A model generated the notes under the pieces. The model saw only the letters and a program-made list of their open reading frames with translations, was not told where the DNA came from and ran no database searches. From positions 1 to 9,152 of the forward strand of contig CAJBBC010000147.1 in assembly GCA_903951185.1 (NCBI GenBank): DNA of 9,152 nucleotides, given 5' to 3'. This document shows positions 1-6,190 of the stretch, one piece after another. Position 1 is the first letter of the stretch, and each line of letters starts with the position of its first letter. A program made the translations under genes and the position numbers. Source of the DNA: an uncultured Actinomycetes bacterium. Its GTDB lineage: Bacteria; Actinomycetota; Actinomycetes; S36-B12; UBA5976.

Positions 1-579
1 CACAGAATTTTCGGTTAGAGCTGGGATTAGCGCTTGAAATACTAAACTTTCTAAACTCGAGTTATTAACTGTTAAGCCAAACCGTCCATTTATTGAAGAA
101 TTGATCGCTCGCTCGATTAGCTCCACTTGGCCAATTGTTTGGTTTCTATAAATTACGGCAGGGTCATCTAGCGAATAACTGGGCGAGAAATAATCCCCAT
201 GACTCCTGACTTCAAGTGAGACATTTTCACAATTTGGAGTGACTGCTTTTTCGGGCATTCCAAATGGATCTCGGCTTACTACATGGCTAACACTCGGAAA
301 ATCAGAAAAACTAAAAATATGCGTTGAAGTATCAGAAATGCCAATACCTGAAACCAGAGAAGCAATTTTCCAAACTGGTGCCTGCCAGTGATTTTCTAAT
401 TCAATTCGTACTTTTGTTTGATTGTCGAAACTGCAGCCATCAACTAAATAATTTGCTGCTTTTGAAATTGCATTTAGGAAAGTCTTTCCGGACAATTCAA
501 TTCGACCTTTTGGACTTAGCCAAGTTATAACTGGGGTTGGCCCTAAACTTTCTAAATTAGTTCGAACTAAATTCCACAA
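1..579 (-). CDS. TIGR03089 family protein (partial, C-terminal end beyond window)
   Basis: An open minus-strand frame of 193 codons runs off the left edge without a stop. It is recognised as TIGR03089, an actinobacterial family of unproven function that resembles a reduced N-terminal part of AMP-binding acyl-CoA synthetases. Family-like marks are GRIELSG (25-31), the typical NHWQ (63-66), a DPFGMP stretch (104-109) and EVRSHGDYFSP (123-133), followed by DDPA. The visible C-terminus (about 166-193, ending LIPALTENSV) corresponds to the family's closing 'apLa.GaSvV' region, so probably only 10-40 residues are missing. The start is TTG at 579-577. An in-frame TAA at 606-604 lies just upstream and no ATG or GTG lies between, so TTG is the only usual start; GAG at 588-586 is a weak ribosome binding site. 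The classic AMP-binding P-loop is not visible. Family homologs sit next to LCP genes in other actinobacteria (for example Rv3268 beside Rv3267). Family identification is from memory of conserved motifs. Confidence 0.82.
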   Translation of the reverse strand, partial: MWNLVRTNLESLGPTPVITWLSPKGRIELSGKTFLNAISKAANYLVDGCSFDNQTKVRIELENHWQAPVWKIASLVSGIGISDTSTHIFSFSDFPSVSHVVSRDPFGMPEKAVTPNCENVSLEVRSHGDYFSPSYSLDDPAVIYRNQTIGQVELIERAINSSINGRFGLTVNNSSLESLVFQALIPALTENSV

Positions 580-656
580 ATTTTTCTCAGTTTCAAATGG
601 TGATTAATCGATCTTACCGAGCAAATTCTCTTTATTTAATAGACTTCCTTATGTCA

Positions 657-668
657 GTTAAACTTAAC
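657..668. repeat. Short inverted repeat GTTAA-AC-TTAAC
   Basis: Two perfect 5-bp arms, GTTAA and TTAAC, are separated by AC, upstream of the LCP gene. It could be an operator half-site pair, but a repeat this short is expected by chance in AT-rich DNA, so the functional reading is weak. Confidence 0.25.
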
Positions 669-678
669 CGTCGGCTTA

Positions 679-696
679 TCCAAGTCCGTTCCAAGT
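679..696 (+). repeat. Direct repeat TCCAAGT, 11-bp period, upstream of LCP gene
   Basis: TCCAAGT occurs at 679-685 and again at 690-696, exactly 11 bp apart, about one helical turn. It lies between the likely promoter zone and the ribosome binding site of the LCP gene. It might be a binding site for a transcription factor that reads direct repeats on one face of the helix. No regulator is known from the window. Confidence 0.35.
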
Positions 697-709
697 AGGC
701 AATTCGATT

Positions 710-716
710 AGGGGTG
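710..716 (+). promoter_or_regulatory. Ribosome binding site deciding the LCP start (ATG 720)
   Basis: AGGGGTG lies 3-9 bases before ATG 720, with the AGGGG core 5 nt from the ATG. The alternative in-frame GTG at 714 would lie inside this Shine-Dalgarno, so the ATG is preferred. Confidence 0.65.
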
Positions 717-719
717 CTC

Positions 720-2189
720 ATGGGTAAACATAGAGCCCAAATTGATCGCCCCAGCAATAATCATTGGACTAGAAAATCAATTGCCCTAACTTCCTCGCTA
801 ATTTTAATTGCAACTGCTTTAGGCGGCGGCGTTATGTTTGCAATCAATAGCTTGGGTAAGAACATAAATATCATTGACACCAGCGATCTCAATGAAGCTA
901 ATCGCCCAAAAGGAATTACTGAAACTGACACAAGCCCAATCAATATTTTGATTATGGGTAGCGATAGTCGCGAAGGTGAAGGCAATACTGGCTACGGCGA
1001 AGCTGAAGGACAGCGCTCGGATACCACGCTCTTAGTTCACTTATACGAAGGCCGTGAATCGGCGATAATCGTTTCAATCCCTCGAGATTCTTATGTGACA
1101 ATTCCAGATTGTAAGAATAATGAAGGAAACATAGTTACTTCAACTACTCAAAAATTCAATGCGGCATTTTCAATTGGTGGCCCTGTCTGCACAATCAAAA
1201 CTATTGAGTCACTAACTAATGTACGCGTGGATAAATTTGTCATCTTGGATTTCAATGCATTCAAGAAAGTCGTTGATGCCTTAAACGGTGTTGAAATTTG
1301 TTTAACAACTCCAGTTACTGATCCAATTAGAGCTGGTGGCGGTGGCACAAATCTTGACTTGCCGGCTGGCTATAGCACTCTTAATGGCGACCAAGCTTTA
1401 CAGTTTGTGCGGGCTCGCGAAAACTTAGGTGATGGATCAGACCTAAGTCGGATTGACCGGCAACAATATTTCATTGGCGCGATGATTCGCGACATGACAA
1501 AATCAGGGCTATTAACTAATCCAACCTTGATTTTCGAAATTTTAAGTGCAATAACCCAGTCACTATCAACTAGTGCTGAATGGGCATCACTAAATACATT
1601 GCAAGAATTTGCACTTTCAATTGCAAACCTGAAACCAAAAAACGTAACAATGGTGACAACTCCATATCAAATAATTGAAAATGGAAATGTGGCGTGGAGT
1701 GAAGAAGCGACGCAAATGTGGGCGGCAATTGCCAGTAACCGGCCTTGGCCACCGCTAACTCCAACTGCCACCCCGACACCAACTCCGACAGTCACTCCGT
1801 TACCGGCTCCAGAGCTCGTCGATGTTTATGTATTAAATGGAACTTCTAAGTCAGGCTTAGCCAGAACTACTTCCAATAATCTAGAAACACTTGGCTTCAA
1901 TATTTCAGATTATGGAAACTCGAGAGAGCGACCTGAACTAACTGAAATTAGGTATTCCGCAGCAAATGAACTTAAAGCCAAATCTTTACTTTCAGCCCTT
2001 GGTCAAGGAACACTTGTACTTGATGAAACTGTGTTAACTGGAGTGACCTTAATTATTGGAAAAGACTGGAACGCGGCGACTTCGACTGCTACGCCAAGTC
2101 CGGTGCCAACATTGTCACCTACACCGACTCCGACTATTACAACTGGCACAACTTCAGCCAGTGACAGTGGTTGTATCGATGCCAGCTAA
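720..2189 (+). CDS. LCP (LytR-CpsA-Psr) family cell-wall glycopolymer ligase with LytR_C domain
   Basis: LCP enzymes move an undecaprenyl-linked glycopolymer onto peptidoglycan outside the membrane. This protein has 489 residues from ATG 720, or 491 from GTG 714. Order: short basic cytoplasmic tail; one membrane segment (about 21-42); LCP catalytic domain (about 74-275) with GSDSR (D82, R84), RSD (R99, D101), IPRD (R122, D123) and FVRARE (R231, R233), the Asp/Arg set used for pyrophosphate and metal binding. A Thr/Pro-rich linker (about 344-362) leads to a LytR_C domain (about 365-448, starting VDVYVLNGT). A second Thr/Pro-rich tract follows, and the protein ends in SGCIDAS. Both linkers suit a wall-spanning protein. 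Its tail-to-tail partner is a glycosyltransferase with one base between the stops. The family call is firm; the polymer substrate is unknown. Known relatives include M. tuberculosis CpsA-type proteins. Confidence 0.93.
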   Translation: MGKHRAQIDRPSNNHWTRKSIALTSSLILIATALGGGVMFAINSLGKNINIIDTSDLNEANRPKGITETDTSPINILIMGSDSREGEGNTGYGEAEGQRSDTTLLVHLYEGRESAIIVSIPRDSYVTIPDCKNNEGNIVTSTTQKFNAAFSIGGPVCTIKTIESLTNVRVDKFVILDFNAFKKVVDALNGVEICLTTPVTDPIRAGGGGTNLDLPAGYSTLNGDQALQFVRARENLGDGSDLSRIDRQQYFIGAMIRDMTKSGLLTNPTLIFEILSAITQSLSTSAEWASLNTLQEFALSIANLKPKNVTMVTTPYQIIENGNVAWSEEATQMWAAIASNRPWPPLTPTATPTPTPTVTPLPAPELVDVYVLNGTSKSGLARTTSNNLETLGFNISDYGNSRERPELTEIRYSAANELKAKSLLSALGQGTLVLDETVLTGVTLIIGKDWNAATSTATPSPVPTLSPTPTPTITTGTTSASDSGCIDAS

Positions 2190-2190
2190 C

Positions 2191-3186
2191 TTAACTGCGT
2201 TTAGATCGACCATATAAAAATCCAACACCCCAAGATAGCTGCATAGTCGGTAAGACGATCGCTAACCACTTAGCGCCAGACTTTGCTTTTTTCGCGAGAG
2301 TTAAAGTGGAAAATAAAGTAATCAAGACATAGCCAAGAGGCCCCAGAAATCCCAATTTCAGAATACTGTCTTGCAATAAACCAATAAAGCCAAAAATCAA
2401 ACCTAGATCAATTCCAACTACAGCAAGCGGTGGTGCGTAATACCTCAGCGCAGATTTATTGAATTTAGTTTCTGGGTGTTGTCGCATTACTTCTCGTCGC
2501 CAAGTTCCATATTCGAAATACTGTTTTGCTAATTTTGTGATATTTGGTCTTGGTCGATATGTCACAGATAAATTTGGGTTAAACCAAACTAGCCCACCAG
2601 AATTTCGTATTCTAAAATTCATTTCCCAATCTTGTGCGCGGGTAAATTCTGAATCGTATCCGCCAACCCGGCTAAGGGCCGTTCTTCTAAACACGCCTAA
2701 ATAAACTGAATCAGCTGGACCTTCTACCCCTCCAGTATGGAACGCAGCATTGCCAACACCAAGCGATGAAGTCATCGCGGCTGCGACAGCTTTCTCGAAA
2801 TTTGTAACACCAGTTGCAGCCATAATGCCACCAACATTGTCAGCGCCAGATCGCTCCAGAGTTTCAATTGCTGTCTCAATATATTTAGGTGAAAGTTCAG
2901 CGTGTGCATCAACGCGAACGATTATTTCTTCAGTACAGCTTGCGATCGCAATATTTAAACTATCTGGAGTTCGACCAGTCGGACTTTGCGTAATCACAAT
3001 CCTTGAATCACGCTGTGCCAGATTTTCAGCAATTTGCTTAGTTTGGTCTTTGGATGGGCCAATAGCCAGAACTATACGAAGTTTGCCTGGGTAATTTTGA
3101 TCCAAAATCGCCTGCACAGCAGCGGCCAAATACTTCTCCTCATTGAGGACCGGCATAATTACCGCTACATCTGGCCAATTGCTCAC
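2191..3186 (-). CDS. Membrane-associated family 2 glycosyltransferase (ExoA-like)
   Basis: This 331-residue inverting GT-A glycosyltransferase probably adds a sugar to a lipid-linked envelope glycan on the cytoplasmic face. The N-terminal fold opens with VAVIMPVLNEEKYL (8-20), typical of GT2. The metal/nucleotide-sugar motif is the DxD variant D93-A-H95 in RVDAHAELS, as in ExoA of succinoglycan synthesis. GGYDSEF (175-181) and QDWE (185-188) supply the acceptor/catalytic region, with QDWE in place of the common EDxE/EDWD. Three hydrophobic segments follow (about 251-271, 277-298, 306-324), so the C-terminus is anchored in the membrane. The start is GTG at 3186-3184: an in-frame TAA at 3198-3196 blocks anything longer. 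No Shine-Dalgarno is visible. It diverges from the UDP-glucose dehydrogenase gene only 34 bp away. Donor and acceptor cannot be read from sequence; UDP-glucuronate is a possibility suggested by the neighbour. Confidence 0.88.
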   Translation of the reverse strand: MSNWPDVAVIMPVLNEEKYLAAAVQAILDQNYPGKLRIVLAIGPSKDQTKQIAENLAQRDSRIVITQSPTGRTPDSLNIAIASCTEEIIVRVDAHAELSPKYIETAIETLERSGADNVGGIMAATGVTNFEKAVAAAMTSSLGVGNAAFHTGGVEGPADSVYLGVFRRTALSRVGGYDSEFTRAQDWEMNFRIRNSGGLVWFNPNLSVTYRPRPNITKLAKQYFEYGTWRREVMRQHPETKFNKSALRYYAPPLAVVGIDLGLIFGFIGLLQDSILKLGFLGPLGYVLITLFSTLTLAKKAKSGAKWLAIVLPTMQLSWGVGFLYGRSKRS

Positions 3187-3192
3187 AAGTAC

Positions 3193-3198
3193 ACGTTA
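3193..3198 (-). promoter_or_regulatory. Candidate -10 box (TAACGT) of a leaderless glycosyltransferase transcript
   Basis: On the minus strand TAACGT fits the actinobacterial TANNNT -10 consensus and ends 6 nt before the GTG start. That is the spacing expected if the G of GTG is the first transcribed base. No -35 match and no Shine-Dalgarno are seen. The box also contains the in-frame TAA that fixes the start. Confidence 0.5.
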
Positions 3199-3208
3199 CT
3201 GGTCAGGG

Positions 3209-3214
3209 TAAAGT
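3209..3214 (+). promoter_or_regulatory. Candidate -10 box (TAAAGT) of a leaderless UDP-glucose dehydrogenase transcript
   Basis: TAAAGT fits TANNNT and ends 6 nt before GTG 3221, ideal for a leaderless transcript. The nearest purine stretch (AGGG at 3205-3208) is 12 nt from the GTG, too far for a good Shine-Dalgarno. No -35 match is seen. It mirrors the opposing box 10 bp away. Confidence 0.5.
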
Positions 3215-3220
3215 TGCTGT

Positions 3221-4534
3221 GTGACTCGGTTATCAGTTATTGGAACAGGCTACTTGGGTGCCACCCATGCCGCTTGCATGGCCAGTTTGGGTCACGATGT
3301 GGTGGCTTTTGACTTGGACTCGGAGAAAATAGCCAAGTTTTCCTCAGGAAATTTACCTTTCTTTGAACCAGGATTGTCAGATCTGCTAAAAGCGGGAATT
3401 AAATCTGGAAAATTACGATTCACTAATGAATTAGCAGATGCAATTTCAAATTCCGAAGTGCACTTTATTTGTGTCGGAACACCACAAGTTAGCGAATCAG
3501 GCGCAGCTGATCTTTCTCAAATCCACTCTGCAGTTAAGGCTATGGCGCCACTGCTAAGCGAAGGCTCAACAGTTGTCGGTAAATCCACGGTTCCAGTTGG
3601 TACTGCAAGTTGGGCGAATCAGTACTTTTCCGAACACGCAGCCCAAAATATAAAACTCATTTGGAATCCAGAATTTTTGCGTGAAGGATTTGCAGTTAAA
3701 GATACTCTGCACCCAGATCGAATTGTGCTAGGTGTTTCAAATACCTCAGATAGCTCAGTTGTAGAAGACATATACTCGAGCACTATCCAAATTGGTACTC
3801 CAGTAATTGTGACTGATTACGCAACAGCTGAACTGGTTAAAGTTGCAGCCAATGCATTCTTAGCTACAAAAATTTCATTTATTAATGCCTTTGCAGATTT
3901 ATGTGACGTTGTTGGTGCTGATGTAACAACACTTGCAGATGCAATTGGACACGATACAAGAATTGGTCGCAGATTTCTGAATGCTGGAATTGGATTTGGT
4001 GGTGGTTGCCTTCCAAAGGATATTCGAGCCTTGCAGGCTCGAGCAAATGAGTTGGGTATGAAAGATCAGTTTGAATTCCTAAATCAAATTGATCACATAA
4101 ATACGGGTCGCCGAAGTTACCTCGTACAACAAGTGGCAATCGAACTAGGTGACGTTAAATCCAAGAACGTTGCAATTCTTGGTGTCGCTTTTAAACCAGA
4201 CAGCGATGACATAAGAGACTCGCCAGCAATTTCGATTGCGAAAAGATTGATTGAACAAGGTGCAAACATAACAGTTCACGATCCAGAAGCCCTCCAAATT
4301 CTAAGTAAAATACATCCCGAAATTAAGTCATCAGATAAAGTCGAAGATGCGCTTGCAAATGCGGATCTGGTGTTACATCTGACCGAGTGGCAACAATATC
4401 GTGAAATAGAGCCAACAAAATTATCCAAATTAGTTAAGACTCGAACAATAATTGATGGTCGAAATATTCTGGATCGAGATACTTGGAATTCAGCAGGATG
4501 GAAAATTATTTATCTTGGGAGACCAAGTTCTTAA
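3221..4534 (+). CDS. ugd: UDP-glucose 6-dehydrogenase (UDP-glucose/GDP-mannose dehydrogenase family)
   Basis: It probably oxidises UDP-glucose to UDP-glucuronate with two NAD+ in the cytoplasm, feeding uronic acid into envelope polysaccharide. At 437 residues it is of normal length. The Rossmann motif GTGYLG (8-13) begins almost at the N-terminus. CVGTP (84-88), STVPVGT (122-128) and NPEFLREG (149-156) follow. The central helix has ELVKVAANAFLATKISF (204-220), and the catalytic cysteine is C263 in FGGGCLPKD. The C-terminal substrate domain has GVAFKPDSDDIRDSP (321-335) and HLTEW (386-390). The start is GTG 3221, because an in-frame TAA lies at 3209-3211 and the dinucleotide fold starts immediately. 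The last 29 bp overlap the 3' end of purE on the other strand. GDP-mannose or UDP-ManNAc dehydrogenase are less likely alternatives; the sequence looks most like the UDP-glucose enzyme. Confidence 0.9.
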   Translation: MTRLSVIGTGYLGATHAACMASLGHDVVAFDLDSEKIAKFSSGNLPFFEPGLSDLLKAGIKSGKLRFTNELADAISNSEVHFICVGTPQVSESGAADLSQIHSAVKAMAPLLSEGSTVVGKSTVPVGTASWANQYFSEHAAQNIKLIWNPEFLREGFAVKDTLHPDRIVLGVSNTSDSSVVEDIYSSTIQIGTPVIVTDYATAELVKVAANAFLATKISFINAFADLCDVVGADVTTLADAIGHDTRIGRRFLNAGIGFGGGCLPKDIRALQARANELGMKDQFEFLNQIDHINTGRRSYLVQQVAIELGDVKSKNVAILGVAFKPDSDDIRDSPAISIAKRLIEQGANITVHDPEALQILSKIHPEIKSSDKVEDALANADLVLHLTEWQQYREIEPTKLSKLVKTRTIIDGRNILDRDTWNSAGWKIIYLGRPSS

Positions 4535-5039
4535 TCCGCTGGGTTAAGGCATCGCCTTTTTGAATTGCTAAGTCTGTTAACGAGCTTTGATATGCAGCCA
4601 ACTTTTCTTGAACTGACTTTGCAACCTCGTCTGTACCGGAACTAATTATTCGTGCAGCAAGAATTCCCGCATTTTTTGAATTTCCAATACCGACTGTGGC
4701 TACTGGCACACCAGCTGGCATCTGCACGATTGAAAGTAGCGAATCTAAGCCCTCTAGTTGCTTAAGTGGAACTGGAACACCAACGACCGGCAATGTTGTC
4801 AGCGAAGCAATCATTCCTGGTAAATGAGCTGCGCCGCCCGCCCCAGCAATAATTACTCGTACTCCGCGGCTTTGCGCCAACTTTGCGTATTCGACCATTT
4901 CATCCGGCATGCGATGTGCCGAAATAACTTGCGGTACGGAGATAATTCCAAACTCACTTAAAATACTGGCCGCGTCCTGCATAGTTTCCCAGTCGGAATC
5001 ACTACCCATCACAATTTCAACTAGTGAATTGTCACTCAT
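4506..5039 (-). CDS. purE: N5-carboxyaminoimidazole ribonucleotide mutase (PurE, class I)
   Basis: It converts N5-CAIR to CAIR in de novo purine synthesis, working on the product of PurK. At 177 residues it is slightly longer than the usual 160-170. Motifs: MGSDSDW (11-17), SAHRMP (40-45, catalytic H42), AGAGGAAHLPGM (65-76, H72 region), then QMPAGVPVATVGIGN (106-120) with NAGILAA. The SAHRMP-type active site together with an adjacent purK marks the class I mutase rather than the direct AIR carboxylase. ATG 5039 lies inside the end of purK (ATGAGTGA, 8-bp overlap) and has GGAG six bases upstream at 5049-5046, so translation is coupled to purK. The 3' end overlaps the dehydrogenase gene by 29 bp, leaving no room for an intergenic terminator. 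Confidence 0.97.
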   Translation of the reverse strand: MSDNSLVEIVMGSDSDWETMQDAASILSEFGIISVPQVISAHRMPDEMVEYAKLAQSRGVRVIIAGAGGAAHLPGMIASLTTLPVVGVPVPLKQLEGLDSLLSIVQMPAGVPVATVGIGNSKNAGILAARIISSGTDEVAKSVQEKLAAYQSSLTDLAIQKGDALTQRIKNLVSQDK

Positions 5040-6177
5040 CGATGACTCCAGTCAGATAATCAGCAGCATGCCATGCTCGTGCTAGTAAGTCCTCAATATT
5101 GTCACCTGATACGTTCACATGACCAATTTTGCGACCTGGCCGAACTTCTTTTCCATACAAATGCACTTTTATTCCTGGATCACGAGCCATCACATGCCTA
5201 AATGCTGTGTGCAAATCTCCGACATCTTTACCTAGTAAATTCACCATCACAGTTGCTGGCGAGGTTGCTGCTGGCGAGCCCAATGGCCAATCCAATATTG
5301 CTCTTAAGTGGTTTTCAAACTGACTGGTTACCGAACCATCCATCGACCAATGCCCTGAATTATGTGGGCGCATGGCAAGTTCATTAACTAATATTTCAGA
5401 ACCAGTATCAAAAAGCTCAACTGCCAGCATCCCGGTCACATCAAGTTCTTTGGCAATCCGTAGGGCAATTTCTTGAGCTGCAATTGCTCGCTCATCAGAT
5501 AAGTCAGGACTTGGCGAAATGACTTCATGGCAGATGCCATTTGTTTGAGCCGATTGAACTACTGGATAAGCCACACTCTGACCATGCGGGCTACGCGCAA
5601 CTTGAGCGGCAAGCTCTCGTTTAAATGGAACTAACTGCTCGGCAAGTACTTGGTTTTGTCGATTAGTTATTTCAGTAAAAACTTTTTCGGCGGCAGATTT
5701 ATCGTCAACCACCCAAACTCCGTTGCCGTCGTAGCCGCCTCGAGCAGACTTTAATACAAATGGATAGCCAGCAGTTGAGGCAAAACTATCAATGTCTTCA
5801 ATGGCAATTATTTCTTGCCACAGTGGACAGGGGATTCCTAATTTCGATAAAGCTTCACGCATTACGATTTTATCTTGCGCAAATTTGAGGGCATGCGGTC
5901 CAGGTCGTACCGCAAAACCTAATTCTTGTAGTTTCGCTAAAAATTCAGTTGGTACATGTTCGTGGTCAAAAGTGATTACATCGCAACCTTCAGCAAATTT
6001 AATTAAAGATTCCCAATCATCATGAGCTCCGATTAAGCAATCTGGAATTACTTGGGCCGCACTATCGGATGAGGATTTGGCAAGGACGCGAAGTTGAATC
6101 CCTAAATTAATTGCAGCTGGTTGCATCATTCGGGCAAGTTGTCCCCCACCAATAACACCTACGCGTGGGGTACTCAC
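5032..6177 (-). CDS. purK: 5-(carboxyamino)imidazole ribonucleotide synthase (PurK)
   Basis: It is an ATP-grasp ligase that makes N5-CAIR from AIR, bicarbonate and ATP, handing it to PurE. 381 residues, normal length. The N-terminal domain has VGVIGGGQLARMM (6-18). The ATP-grasp core includes the nucleotide-binding loop VLKSARGGYDGNGVW (141-155) and AEQLVPFKREL (179-189). The metal-binding region is VELFDTGSEILVNELAMRPHNSGHW (253-277). The C-terminal domain has HLYGKEVRPGRKIGHVNV (339-356), typical of PurK. The start is GTG 6177: an in-frame TGA about 20 bases upstream excludes longer forms. No good Shine-Dalgarno is visible. It begins 10 bases downstream of the last base of the CPBP gene, so it may be read by reinitiation or from its own leaderless promoter. 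Confidence 0.96.
   Translation of the reverse strand: MSTPRVGVIGGGQLARMMQPAAINLGIQLRVLAKSSSDSAAQVIPDCLIGAHDDWESLIKFAEGCDVITFDHEHVPTEFLAKLQELGFAVRPGPHALKFAQDKIVMREALSKLGIPCPLWQEIIAIEDIDSFASTAGYPFVLKSARGGYDGNGVWVVDDKSAAEKVFTEITNRQNQVLAEQLVPFKRELAAQVARSPHGQSVAYPVVQSAQTNGICHEVISPSPDLSDERAIAAQEIALRIAKELDVTGMLAVELFDTGSEILVNELAMRPHNSGHWSMDGSVTSQFENHLRAILDWPLGSPAATSPATVMVNLLGKDVGDLHTAFRHVMARDPGIKVHLYGKEVRPGRKIGHVNVSGDNIEDLLARAWHAADYLTGVIDE
5046..5049 (-). promoter_or_regulatory. Shine-Dalgarno for purE
   Basis: GGAG on the minus strand, 6 nt before ATG 5039, lying inside the purK coding sequence. It supports ATG 5039 as the start and independent ribosome loading despite the 8-bp overlap. Confidence 0.7.
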
Positions 6178-6184
6178 TTTGCTA

Positions 6185-6190
6185 AGCCTA
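6185..6190 (-). promoter_or_regulatory. Candidate internal -10 box (TAGGCT) before purK
   Basis: On the minus strand TAGGCT fits TANNNT and ends 7 nt before GTG 6177. It overlaps the TAG stop of the CPBP gene. With no Shine-Dalgarno nearby, a leaderless purK-purE transcript is possible, but one 6-base match with relaxed spacing is weak evidence. Confidence 0.3.

Larger units (their letters stand above)
580..719. promoter_or_regulatory. Divergent intergenic region between TIGR03089 gene and LCP gene
   Basis: This 140-bp AT-rich spacer must contain promoters for both divergent genes. No convincing -35/-10 pair was found. Weak TANNNT candidates are TAAGAT on the minus strand (about 618-613) for the left gene, and TAGACT or TAAACT on the plus strand (about 640-664) for the LCP gene. 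It also carries a short palindrome (657-668) and a phased direct repeat (679-696), listed separately. Confidence 0.4.

Noticed and set aside
324..530. 68-codon plus-strand ORF
   Set aside because: It lies wholly inside the minus-strand TIGR03089 coding frame, whose translation shows family motifs; no domain or ribosome binding site supports the plus ORF.
714..716. GTG 714 as the LCP start
   Set aside because: It overlaps the AGGGGTG ribosome binding site; ATG 720 has correct spacing.
1757..1812. Microsatellite or CRISPR-like repeat in the LCP gene
   Set aside because: The repetition is at the level of Thr-Pro codons in a protein linker and is irregular in DNA; no spacer structure is present.
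2750..3312. Plus-strand ORFs of 114 and 92 codons (2750-3094 and 3034-3312)
   Set aside because: The first is antisense to the glycosyltransferase gene, and the second runs through its start into ugd in another frame. Their proteins look like low-complexity shadows.
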